IMG/VR virus record: IMGVR_UViG_3300027736_000020 | Span: 120,089-184,088 of that record | Source: a virus | DNA length: 64,000 nt | Reading direction: 5' to 3' (one strand) | Shown: positions 17,483 to 23,582 of the stretch, piece by piece | How the letters are laid out: every line of letters begins with the position of its first letter | How positions within the stretch are numbered: the first letter of the stretch is position 1 | Position numbers and translations under genes: made by a program | The notes under the pieces: generated by a model | Databases searched by the model: none | What the model was told of the DNA's origin: nothing | The model's input: the letters and a program-made list of their open reading frames with translations, nothing else

Positions 17483-17618
17483 GAAATTCTTTTATGAGCA
17501 TAGACTTGCGCGATTCGAACGAATTGACTGGACGTATGCAGTAAAGGAAAAAATACTTGTGTTGAGGTTGTTTGAAGAAGTGCCCGGTGGCCTTACAACT
17601 GAAGCCCAAGACGTATAA
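17343..17618 (+). CDS. Possible overlapping 91-aa protein
   Basis: The frame overlaps the previous gene by 140 bases. Its C-terminal half (YEIFEKFFYEHRLARFERID, WTYAVKEKILVLRLFEEVPGG) looks like real protein, but the ATG has GAGGAG too close to it and no better start is visible. It may be an independent gene with an unrecognised start, or the true C-terminus of the previous gene after a frameshift. Confidence 0.35.
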   Translation: MKLETITSKKVMFPEKKPSSSPVEISFSGLSSDVFNHIIQNRYEIFEKFFYEHRLARFERIDWTYAVKEKILVLRLFEEVPGGLTTEAQDV

Positions 17619-17620
17619 TT
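17615..17620 (+). promoter_or_regulatory. Possible -10 box TATAAT before tRNA-Thr
   Basis: TATAAT ends seven bases before the first base of tRNA-Thr, so transcription could begin at the tRNA 5' end. No clear -35 and no TG extension. Confidence 0.3.
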
Positions 17621-17626
17621 GAATAT

Positions 17627-17699
17627 GCCGCTGTAGCTCAGGGGTTAGAGTAGCTGTTTTGTAAACAGCGGGTCGTGGGTTCGAATCCCACTGGCGGCT
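17627..17699 (+). tRNA. tRNA-Thr(TGT)
   Basis: Acceptor GCCGCTG pairs with TGGCGGC. Anticodon loop TTTGTAA on GCTGT/ACAGC. T-arm GTGGGTTCGAATCCCAC. Encoded CCA at 17700-17702. Reads ACA. Confidence 0.95.
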
Positions 17700-17737
17700 C
17701 CATGAAAATAAAAGGATGCTAAAAGGTGTTTGTAACA

Positions 17738-17875
17738 ATGGTGTATGAATCATGGACAGGATCGTGGTACATGTGGAGCAATGATGTCCCGCGGATGCGC
17801 ATGGATATCAATGAGGATCCGGATTTATTTCACATGGATATTACTGGAATCAAGAAGGTTTCCTGTCATGAGTGA
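17738..17875 (+). CDS. 45-aa acidic hypothetical protein
   Basis: Reads MVYESWTGSWYMWSNDVPRM..., rich in Trp, Met and Asp. AAGG lies about 11 bases upstream. I prefer this frame to a shorter overlapping ATG at 17745 because its composition is protein-like and it couples to the next gene by an 8-base overlap. Function unknown. Confidence 0.5.
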   Translation: MVYESWTGSWYMWSNDVPRMRMDINEDPDLFHMDITGIKKVSCHE

Positions 17876-17996
17876 AGAGCTACAGTATTTGCAATTTGGA
17901 ATTACTTTACTGAACACATTCATGTTAATGTCAGTATTTTACATGCTATACACCATAGGTATGAACAACAGGAGGGGACCAAGAAATGGACACTGA
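17868..17996 (+). CDS. 42-aa single-span membrane protein
   Basis: Reads MSEELQYLQFGITLLNTF, then MLMSVFYMLYTIGM and a basic tail NNRRGPRNGH. AAGAAGG precedes the ATG. Coupled upstream by 8 bases and downstream to the dNMP kinase by 11 bases. One of five tiny membrane proteins interleaved with small genes in this window. Confidence 0.6.
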   Translation: MSEELQYLQFGITLLNTFMLMSVFYMLYTIGMNNRRGPRNGH

Positions 17997-18615
17997 TCGG
18001 GAAATTGGTTTGCGATTCATGCTGTTGGGCAGCGCAGGATCGGGCAAAGACACCATGGCTAACCTGTTGATCAGGAAAATTGGCAATTGTCACATTCTTT
18101 CGTTTGCAGCTCCTGTCAAGCGCATGACAGGCAAGATGATTCGTTATATTTCCGATGATGAAAATCTTGGGCTTGTGCAAAAAATGGAGCAAATGACAGA
18201 TGTGCAATACAGGGAATTCATGCGTCATTTCTGGCAGTGGTTTGGAACGGAAGTTGGCCGCAAAACCATTGGAGAGGATTTCTGGATCAACAAACTCAGG
18301 GATTCCATCGAAGATATTGAGACGGCGTATCCACCAACTGATGGCATGATTCCTGCATTTGTTGTTACCGATTGCAGATTTGCCAATGAGCATCAATGGG
18401 GAATTGACAACGGATTTGTTATCGTGAGAATTTCCGGAGACTGGAGACAGTCAGGAGGCATTCCCAATCATTCAAGTGAAATTTCTCACATTACGCTTAA
18501 AGAGCATCTTTATTTCTCAAACAACGGTACAATAAAGGAAATGGAAAACTGGATTGATGAAGTTCTTGTTCCGTTTGCTCGTGAGTACAAAATAGTAAGG
18601 AAAAAAGATGCATGA
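17986..18615 (+). CDS. Deoxynucleoside monophosphate kinase
   Basis: 209 aa. Phosphorylates dNMPs from degraded host DNA to dNDPs (T4 gene 1-type family). The Walker A motif GSAGSGKD is at residues 15-22 (Lys21). VTDCRFANEHQW near residue 125 matches the family's conserved D-x-R-F-x-N-E strand. HSSEIS and a C-terminal WIDEV helix follow the usual order. AGGAGG precedes the ATG. It complements NrdJ and the MazG-type enzyme encoded elsewhere in the window. Confidence 0.85.
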   Translation: MDTDREIGLRFMLLGSAGSGKDTMANLLIRKIGNCHILSFAAPVKRMTGKMIRYISDDENLGLVQKMEQMTDVQYREFMRHFWQWFGTEVGRKTIGEDFWINKLRDSIEDIETAYPPTDGMIPAFVVTDCRFANEHQWGIDNGFVIVRISGDWRQSGGIPNHSSEISHITLKEHLYFSNNGTIKEMENWIDEVLVPFAREYKIVRKKDA

Positions 18616-18694
18616 TGATCAAGTTTCCGCCATATTCGGTGCAACAAGACTGCTTGTCTTCGCCCTGTCGCTCATCCTGCTAAGATTCTGGTGA
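18608..18694 (+). CDS. 28-aa membrane micropeptide
   Basis: ATG overlaps the end of the dNMP kinase gene by 8 bases, with AAGGA upstream. Reads MHDDQVSAIFGATRLLVFAL then SLILLRFW: an acidic N-terminus and one hydrophobic helix. Translationally coupled to the kinase. Function unknown. Confidence 0.5.
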   Translation: MHDDQVSAIFGATRLLVFALSLILLRFW

Positions 18695-18707
18695 AAGGAT
18701 TACGAAA

Positions 18708-18926
18708 ATGAATCAGGTTGTTGCTCCTCCTCCAGTCAAGCTTCCGGACATTGCCATCCCAGATTTGTACGACGACGATCCGTTGATTCCAACAGAAGAG
18801 GACGAGGAGTTGTTTGACTGGGATGAGGTTCTCAAGGGAATCCAATCAGATTTGGATGATGAGGAACCACAGGAAGTAGGTGCCGGGAGCGGGACTCGAA
18901 CCCGCACGGGGAATATCCCCTCCTGA
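18708..18926 (+). CDS. Acidic hypothetical protein whose 3' end is antisense to tRNA-Leu
   Basis: 72 aa, AAAGGA before the ATG. Residues 1-57 are strongly acidic (DDDPLIPTEEDEELFDWDEV, DLDDEE). The last 15 residues (GAGSGTRTRTGNIPS) come from reading the antisense strand of tRNA-Leu, so the gene may once have ended earlier or the tail is incidental. Acidic phage proteins of this kind sometimes act as DNA mimics; that is speculation. Confidence 0.6.
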   Translation: MNQVVAPPPVKLPDIAIPDLYDDDPLIPTEEDEELFDWDEVLKGIQSDLDDEEPQEVGAGSGTRTRTGNIPS

Positions 18927-18964
18927 TTTTAAGTCAGGTATGTCTGCCATTTCATCATCCCGGC
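18881..18964 (-). tRNA. tRNA-Leu(TAA)
   Basis: Minus-strand gene with the long variable arm of class II tRNAs. Acceptor GCCGGGA pairs with TCCCGGC. Anticodon loop CTTAAAA on CCTGA/TCAGG. Variable-arm stem GGGGATATTCCCC. No encoded CCA. Reads TTA. It overlaps the 3' end of the plus-strand gene at 18708. Confidence 0.93.
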
Positions 18965-18968
18965 TGGG

Positions 18969-19040
18969 CTGGGGCACTAGGATTCGAACCTAGGAATGCC
19001 GGATTCAAAGTCCGGAGCCTTACCACTTGGCGACACCCCA
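18969..19040 (-). tRNA. tRNA-Gln(TTG)
   Basis: Minus strand, four bases upstream of tRNA-Leu in its own direction. Acceptor TGGGGTG pairs with TGCCCCA. Anticodon loop CTTTGAA on TCCGGA-type stem. T-arm CTAGGTTCGAATCCTAG. No encoded CCA. Reads CAA. The only two minus-strand tRNAs here are adjacent, so they are probably co-transcribed. Confidence 0.93.
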
Positions 19041-19050
19041 TCGCTCACCA

Positions 19051-19056
19051 TATGAT
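19051..19056 (+). promoter_or_regulatory. Possible promoter (TTGGCG ... TATGAT)
   Basis: TTGGCG at 19027 and TATGAT at 19051 are 18 bases apart and precede AGGAAAGG and the ATG at 19082. The -35 lies within the antisense of tRNA-Gln. Plausible start of the transcript for the next three genes. Confidence 0.35.
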
Positions 19057-19081
19057 ACAGTATTCCTAGGAAAGGTCAATC

Positions 19082-19186
19082 ATGAGCGAAGAACAGAAGA
19101 AATTGAGTCCCGGAGTTCCGTACCCCAAGCCCGAGAAAAAGGTCAAGAAGAACAAGGGCTTCAAGGGCAGCAAGGAAGGCAAGTAG
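19082..19186 (+). CDS. 34-aa lysine-rich protein
   Basis: Reads MSEEQKKLSPGVPYPKPEKK..., ending in repeated KxGK units. AGGAAAGG precedes the ATG. Its stop is immediately followed by the next start. Highly basic and disordered, so nucleic-acid binding is likely. Confidence 0.6.
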   Translation: MSEEQKKLSPGVPYPKPEKKVKKNKGFKGSKEGK

Positions 19187-19486
19187 ATGTATCTCAATGA
19201 GAATCTTCGAAAATTTTTTCATGGAGAAAAGGGAGCCATTGCGAACAAGATTCGCAATGAGCATCAGACAAAGGCAATCATCGTCCTTCCCATCAAGCCG
19301 CAGAAACGCATTCATTTCTTCCTGAAGACCAAGCGTGTCCTCGCTCAGCCCAAGTATGCGTTGCGTTTTCACAAGAACATGTCTTCCGAAGCTCGCGAGG
19401 TCGTTCTGAAGTACCTCAAGAAGTGGCGTTCAAAAGGAAGCGTTGAAACTTTCTCGACAATCGGGAATATCCTGAGAACATTTTAA
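19187..19486 (+). CDS. Basic 99-aa hypothetical protein
   Basis: Starts directly after the stop of the 34-aa gene. Strongly basic (FFHGEKGAIANKIRNEHQ, KPQKRIHFFLKTKR, LKYLKKWRSKG). Two or three helices with Lys/Arg faces suggest DNA or RNA binding. No family recognised. The stop is one base from the next start. Confidence 0.75.
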   Translation: MYLNENLRKFFHGEKGAIANKIRNEHQTKAIIVLPIKPQKRIHFFLKTKRVLAQPKYALRFHKNMSSEAREVVLKYLKKWRSKGSVETFSTIGNILRTF

Positions 19487-19487
19487 C

Positions 19488-19910
19488 ATGAAAAGCTACA
19501 TTGACTTGTATGAATCTATTCATGAAGATGGTCATCTTGTCGGTGTAGCAAGAAACGAAGAGTTTTCAACGGGAACATTTTACCCTCAGTTGTACAAGCA
19601 TATCGAAAAGCTTGGAGAGGAACGTTCTTTCACGTTTGAGTCATTCGGATACCTTGTCTACGATTTTCCCGGATACAGCATCTTGGATCATCGTAAGGCA
19701 GGGCTTCCGGGTGAGTACGTTTCTCGCCCTGATAGGGATCCAAGTATGCTTCCGTTGGAATGGAGGCATTTGGCTGTTGCCAATCCCATGTTTTCCCACC
19801 GTGATCACTATTCTGGATTCATTCATCCCTCAGATAAATTGTTCATAAAAATATTGGAAAATCCACAATCTGCTGAAGGACATTATTTCATTTTTGGAGA
19901 AACCAGATAA
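19488..19910 (+). CDS. Hypothetical 140-aa protein
   Basis: 140 aa, tightly behind the previous gene. Mixed alpha/beta, with His/Tyr-rich stretches (NPMFSHRDHYSGFIHPSDKL near 105-125, EGHYFIFGETR at the end). The His/Asp spacing could be catalytic, but I recognise no fold. Confidence 0.75.
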   Translation: MKSYIDLYESIHEDGHLVGVARNEEFSTGTFYPQLYKHIEKLGEERSFTFESFGYLVYDFPGYSILDHRKAGLPGEYVSRPDRDPSMLPLEWRHLAVANPMFSHRDHYSGFIHPSDKLFIKILENPQSAEGHYFIFGETR

Positions 19911-19913
19911 TTC

Positions 19914-19922
19914 TGGTACAGT
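19914..19922 (+). promoter_or_regulatory. Possible extended -10 (TGG-TACAGT) before tRNA-Lys
   Basis: TGG-TACAGT lies 16 bases before the tRNA and fits the extended -10 type used elsewhere in this window, with one departure from TATAAT. Confidence 0.35.
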
Positions 19923-19937
19923 AGATTCGTTCAGCAA

Positions 19938-20009
19938 GGTCCTGTGGCGCAATGGTAGCGCAAGAGACTTTTAATCTTTTGGTTGTGGGTTCGACTCCCA
20001 CTGGGACCA
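19938..20009 (+). tRNA. tRNA-Lys(TTT)
   Basis: Acceptor GGTCCTG pairs with TGGGACC. Anticodon loop CTTTTAA on AGAGA/TCTTT. T-arm GTGGGTTCGACTCCCAC. The 3' end is A-CC-G, so CCA is not fully encoded. Reads AAA. Confidence 0.93.
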
Positions 20010-20024
20010 CCGTAAGGATATGTC

Positions 20025-20276
20025 ATGATCGAGTTTTCCATCAAAAAGGTTGCATATAAACATAAGAAAAATACCAAAGCGGAAACAACGGTGTTGGCTT
20101 TGGACTTGACGGAAAAAGAGGTCGAGAAAATATTGGAAACGGTGGTTCCCGGAAATTCCAAAGAACTTAGGGAATCATTATTTGCTGCCATTTCCGAATC
20201 AATCTTTTCGCGTGCAGAAAAAGCCATTGGCGAAGAGATTGCCAATGGAGAAATCTGGATGCGTATTCGTGCCTGA
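20025..20276 (+). CDS. Hypothetical 83-aa protein
   Basis: 83 aa. A beta-strand start (MIEFSIKKVAYKHKKNTKAE) precedes two charged helices (LTEKEVEKILETVVPGNSKE, LRESLFAAISESIFSRAEKA). Its 3' end overlaps the next gene by about 30 bases. No family recognised. Confidence 0.7.
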   Translation: MIEFSIKKVAYKHKKNTKAETTVLALDLTEKEVEKILETVVPGNSKELRESLFAAISESIFSRAEKAIGEEIANGEIWMRIRA

Positions 20277-20682
20277 CAAGGTTACGTGGAGAATTGGCGG
20301 ATTAAGATCCGCATCTGTTGGTTCTGCTTGGATTTCTTCAGAAGGACGAACAGGATTTTATCGTGGCAACCGCAAAATTGAAGAACCCAATCCTTTGAGC
20401 AAGGCATTCAGGCAATATTTTGCAGAAGGATTGAACGCTAAAGTTGATGCCGTTCCGGGTTCTTTTGACAATCATGATGATTTGATTGATCAGATAATTC
20501 AGCAATCTGACGCCATGACAGAAAATTGTCTGGTAACTTTTTTTGTTCCCGCAGAATTTTGGTGTCCCGTTCACTGGTTCTTGCTCGACTGCAGACATCG
20601 ACTGACTCCTCGCGAATCATGGCTCGTGGAGTCCAATGTCGATGCGCTTCGTCCGTCTGGTATGATCTTGACGGATGACTGA
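20245..20682 (+). CDS. Hypothetical 145-aa protein
   Basis: Start set at ATG 20245 (GAAGAG eight bases upstream); the frame is open further back and a GTG at 20269 is an alternative. The sequence contains GSAWISSEGRTGFYRGNRKI and a Cys/Trp-rich stretch (AEFWCPVHWFLLDCRHRLTP). No recognised family. Confidence 0.6.
   Translation: MEKSGCVFVPDKVTWRIGGLRSASVGSAWISSEGRTGFYRGNRKIEEPNPLSKAFRQYFAEGLNAKVDAVPGSFDNHDDLIDQIIQQSDAMTENCLVTFFVPAEFWCPVHWFLLDCRHRLTPRESWLVESNVDALRPSGMILTDD
20658..20666 (+). promoter_or_regulatory. Extended -10 (TGG-TATGAT) before the tRNA-Ile-like gene
   Basis: TGGTATGATCTT repeats the nrdJ promoter core exactly. The predicted start is about 18 bases before the tRNA-like gene. 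It lies inside the 3' end of the upstream CDS. Confidence 0.45.
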
Positions 20683-20690
20683 ATTCACGG

Positions 20691-20762
20691 CGGCCCGTAG
20701 CTCAGTGGTTAGAGCACGATCTTATAAATACGAGGTCATGGGTCCAATTCCCATCGGGCCTA
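20691..20762 (+). tRNA. Degenerate tRNA-Ile(TAT)-like gene
   Basis: A cloverleaf is clear: 6 bp acceptor GGCCCG/CGGGCC, D-arm GCTC/GAGC, T-stem ATGGG/CCCAT, CCA at 20763-20765. The anticodon loop reads CTTATAA (TAT, Ile). Three defects are visible: a C1-U72 mismatch, an anticodon stem CGAT/ATACG that has lost one base on the 5' side, and a T-loop TCCAATT in which the conserved T55 is C. It may be decaying, or an intentionally odd tRNA. Confidence 0.6.
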
Positions 20763-20787
20763 CCATTCAGCAAAAAGGAATATTTTG

Positions 20788-21063
20788 ATGCCAGCGATCA
20801 AAATTGAGAATATCATTTGGAGTGTCAACACAGAAGTCAGCGAAGAAGAGTATGCTACTTTCCCATTGGAGGCAATTGTTGACATACACGAGAGTTATTA
20901 TCTTCAAGAACCTATTGAGTCAATTATTCACAATGTCCTTGAAAGTTACACTAATATTCCAGCAAAAAGTTTTGATTTCAGTGTGGTCATGAGAAATGGT
21001 CCGGTACTAAAGTATTTCAAGAATCGTGAAAATACGCTGGCATTTTCCGGGCCGCTTTGGTAA
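20788..21063 (+). CDS. Hypothetical 91-aa protein
   Basis: Start at ATG 20788, with AAGGA nine bases upstream. 91 aa, acidic middle (NTEVSEEEYATFPLEAIVDI) and a predicted alpha/beta fold. Between two tRNA genes. No family recognised. Confidence 0.7.
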   Translation: MPAIKIENIIWSVNTEVSEEEYATFPLEAIVDIHESYYLQEPIESIIHNVLESYTNIPAKSFDFSVVMRNGPVLKYFKNRENTLAFSGPLW

Positions 21064-21071
21064 TAGTTTGC

Positions 21072-21144
21072 GGACCCATAGCTCAGCGGTTAGAGCATCT
21101 CTCTCATAAAGAGCAGGCCGCAGGTTCAAATCCTGCTGGGTCTA
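21072..21144 (+). tRNA. tRNA-Met or tRNA-Ile2 (CAT)
   Basis: Acceptor GGACCCA pairs with TGGGTCT (G1-U72 wobble). Anticodon loop CTCATAA on TCTCT/AGAGC with the outermost pair open. T-arm GCAGGTTCAAATCCTGC. The 3' end reads A-CCC. The CAT anticodon may serve elongator Met, or Ile if the C is lysidinylated; the sequence alone does not decide. It is not initiator-like, as no three G-C pairs flank the anticodon loop. Confidence 0.88.
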
Positions 21145-21176
21145 CCCAATCACCCATGCGAAGGAAATGTCATTCA

Positions 21177-21515
21177 GTGCAGAAAGAACAAAGCGAACAT
21201 GACAAAATTTGCGACTTCATTGATGAGCATTACCCTGCTCACAATGAGGAAGAAGGCAATGGAATTCTTCTTGCCGACGGATTTGAGAAGGCATTCATCG
21301 GCGTTGGCGCTGCATATTATAATCCACCTTGCGCCGTGTATGACTACGATAAATGCATTGAGATCCTTATCGATGGTGGTGTGAGTACGTACGAGGAGGC
21401 AGTGGAATATTTCGAGTTCAATGTCGTAGGCGCATATGTTGGCCCTCAGACTCCCATATTCATGCGGAAATTTGAGGAAGTAGAAAAGTTTTCCTTGTTT
21501 GAGAAAGAAAATTAA
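21177..21515 (+). CDS. Hypothetical 112-aa protein, GTG start likely
   Basis: The frame extends back through tRNA-Met, where translation would be meaningless. ATG 21156 has no ribosome-binding site; GTG 21177 has AAGGA eleven bases upstream, so I prefer it. The sequence (KICDFIDEHYPAHNEEEGNG, GVGAAYYNPPCAVYDYDKCI) is acidic with conserved-looking Cys. Coupled to the next gene (its stop overlaps the next ATG). Confidence 0.65.
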   Translation: MQKEQSEHDKICDFIDEHYPAHNEEEGNGILLADGFEKAFIGVGAAYYNPPCAVYDYDKCIEILIDGGVSTYEEAVEYFEFNVVGAYVGPQTPIFMRKFEEVEKFSLFEKEN

Positions 21516-22072
21516 TGAACAGGTTTATTCTTGATGCCGATCCAACCGTTTCTGCTCAATATCACAACGACAAACATGTCGTCAAGATGATTCTTGAAGA
21601 GGCACAGATGCTAAGTACTGCGCATCGTGTGCTTGATGGCATTGCAACCACTGTTGTTTCTTTGACAGGAAGGAAAAGTACGCAGTACGTGCTTGAGTCC
21701 AAGATGGACGAAGTGTTCTACAAGGCAACACATATCAATCATCCTTGCAATGCTTGGGTTAGGGAAACCTCTGAAAATTATCAATGGGGGTATTCTCTTC
21801 TTGTTTCACTTTTTGCGGAATACACGCATCGGTATGGAAAAATTCATGCAACTGAAAATATTGCGTGGGCGCTGAAGCATCAGCCTCGAAATATTCTTTC
21901 AGGACCAATGACTTCATTTCCTCAAGCAATGCCTGATGAATGCAAGCATATTTCTGATCCCGTTGCGGCTTATCAGAAATACTACGTACTTCACAAGCAT
22001 TCGATTGGACACTGGACTAAGAGGGAAACTCCCTCGTTTTTCCTCAACGCAACGGAAAACTATGTGATATGA
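21515..22072 (+). CDS. Conserved phage protein, DKHVVKMILE family
   Basis: 185 aa. The N-terminus (MNRFILDADPTVSAQYHNDK, then HVVKMILEEAQMLSTAHRVL) matches a family widespread in large phages, with a conserved D-K-H-V-V-K-M-I-x-E-x-x-Q-M-L core and a later HPCNAWVRETSENYQW segment. The His/Lys/Glu cluster looks catalytic or metal-binding, but I know of no established function for this family. The ends overlap both neighbours by a few bases. Confidence 0.8.
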   Translation: MNRFILDADPTVSAQYHNDKHVVKMILEEAQMLSTAHRVLDGIATTVVSLTGRKSTQYVLESKMDEVFYKATHINHPCNAWVRETSENYQWGYSLLVSLFAEYTHRYGKIHATENIAWALKHQPRNILSGPMTSFPQAMPDECKHISDPVAAYQKYYVLHKHSIGHWTKRETPSFFLNATENYVI

Positions 22073-22287
22073 TTAGCTTGAAATCAGAAGAATACATTGG
22101 GTCAGTTTGGAAGACAAAGACAAAAGCCCATTATGGAAGACTTCGACAAATTGTGGGATTCAACAAAAACAGTACGTCAGTGCGGGTAAAGGAACAAGGC
22201 AAGATCACTCGTCAACATGCGAGTGTCATTTACTCTATCAACGTTGAAGTATTTGTTCGGGAACATGATTTGATAAGGAAAAAATAA
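22069..22287 (+). CDS. Hypothetical 72-aa basic protein
   Basis: 72 aa; start overlaps the previous stop (ATGA). Beta-rich and basic (IGSVWKTKTKAHYGRLRQIV, SVRVKEQGKITRQHASVIYS), resembling a small nucleic-acid-binding barrel. First of a coupled run leading to SSB. Confidence 0.7.
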   Translation: MISLKSEEYIGSVWKTKTKAHYGRLRQIVGFNKNSTSVRVKEQGKITRQHASVIYSINVEVFVREHDLIRKK

Positions 22288-22288
22288 T

Positions 22289-22831
22289 ATGGCTAACACC
22301 GAAGGTCCATCATTGTTTTTGAGCGAAACAATGCAAAACGAATTGCAGGAAATCGATCAGATGATTTCCTACATCGTTCTTGAGCACGATCAGCTTGCCA
22401 AGGCTGTTCGTGCAGTCATTCCCAATGAAGAGCCTCATGTCATTGTATTGAACGAGATACTTGAGTGGCTTCGCATTGCGCGTGCAGCAAGAATTGGTGA
22501 CCTTCGGTACAGGCGTGATATGGTGCTTCCGTATACCAATCAGCAGATCGAGGAAATTTCTCTTGACGAATACATGTTCGAGACTCCTGTTGACATGGAA
22601 AGTCTTCTTCGTCGAAGGCTTGACTCAATCGCACAAGAGAAAGAAAATTTAATTGAATTACCCGTTCAGGTATCGGCAATCCAGATACCCGAGCCAGTCG
22701 TTGAATCTGTGGAGGAATATCATGTACAGGCCCCCGTAACGAAAATGAGTGTCCCTGATTGGGTTCCCATTTCAGCAATTGCAGCCGTAGTGAGTTTGGT
22801 TGTTTCCATTCTTGCGTCATTTGTTCGTTAG
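22289..22831 (+). CDS. Tail-anchored coiled-coil membrane protein
   Basis: 180 aa. Helical and acidic for 150 residues, then one C-terminal membrane span (about 158-178, VPISAIAAVVSLVVSILASF), so it is probably tail-anchored with its body in the cytoplasm. No family recognised. It lies in the operon with the HTH protein, nuclease and SSB, so it might tether replication or recombination proteins to the membrane; that is inference. Confidence 0.75.
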   Translation: MANTEGPSLFLSETMQNELQEIDQMISYIVLEHDQLAKAVRAVIPNEEPHVIVLNEILEWLRIARAARIGDLRYRRDMVLPYTNQQIEEISLDEYMFETPVDMESLLRRRLDSIAQEKENLIELPVQVSAIQIPEPVVESVEEYHVQAPVTKMSVPDWVPISAIAAVVSLVVSILASFVR

Positions 22832-22841
22832 GAGAAAAAAA

Positions 22842-23582
22842 ATGCAGAGCAGTCTCACACTTTCGTTGAAGCTTCGAAAGAAGCTTGGCGAAACCGCAGA
22901 TCCGTCACATTTTGCGCCAATCAATATTGATGCGCTTGCAAGGGAATTCAATACGTCGAGCACAAGGGTGTTGCGTGCAGCACGTGATCTTGAGCGGAAG
23001 ACAAAGGAAATTCGTCGTCATTATGATACGAGTGGAAAGCTTTTTGCTGCTCGATTGCTCCCTCAATTTTTTGTGAGATATGACTGGACCGTCAATCCCA
23101 ATGAAACGTCTACCAGAAAGGAAAAAACAGCCGTGAACAACAATGATCATGTCGACCCCGTACTGAATTCAGTGAGGAATCCCTTTGACAGTCAGAATCG
23201 TGTGAATGCTTACGTTCGTCCGTCACTGGATAATAATTCCGAGAACAACATTCCTAATCATAACCACAAGAAACCATTTTCTTCTGTGGATCTGTCGTTG
23301 CGAGCAGACACCAATGGTGGTGGGACAACGTACACAGGCATGAACAGCACTATCAAGGCTCCCATGGAAGTTACCATCAGCGATATGTTGCCGATCATCA
23401 GTCAGTACTCATCGGTGCTCTCCACAACCCTTTCCTTGCTCAAGGAGCCGCCGCAGATTGATCCTGCTGCGCAGACGTTGGTGCGGGAGGCACTCCGTGC
23501 ACACGAAGCATTGAAACTTGCGTATTCATTGCTTCCTCCAGAGCATCGCTCACGAGTTCTTGCCACACTGCGTGGTATTTGA
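22842..23582 (+). CDS. HTH-containing hypothetical protein
   Basis: 246 aa from ATG 22842 (AGGAG upstream; an in-frame TTG further back is unlikely). Residues about 25-60 (NIDALAREFNTSSTRVLRAA, RDLERKTKEI) look like a helix-turn-helix. The centre is Asn/Ser-rich and disordered. The C-terminal 80 residues are helical. It may regulate or assist the downstream nuclease and SSB. The stop overlaps the TTG start of the nuclease. Confidence 0.7.
   Translation: MQSSLTLSLKLRKKLGETADPSHFAPINIDALAREFNTSSTRVLRAARDLERKTKEIRRHYDTSGKLFAARLLPQFFVRYDWTVNPNETSTRKEKTAVNNNDHVDPVLNSVRNPFDSQNRVNAYVRPSLDNNSENNIPNHNHKKPFSSVDLSLRADTNGGGTTYTGMNSTIKAPMEVTISDMLPIISQYSSVLSTTLSLLKEPPQIDPAAQTLVREALRAHEALKLAYSLLPPEHRSRVLATLRGI

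Noticed and set aside
21057-21176. N-terminal extension of the 21177 gene
   Set aside because: It translates tRNA-Met (reads like the common 'IAQRLEHLSHKEQAAGSNPAGST' artefact in shorter pieces) and has no ribosome-binding site.
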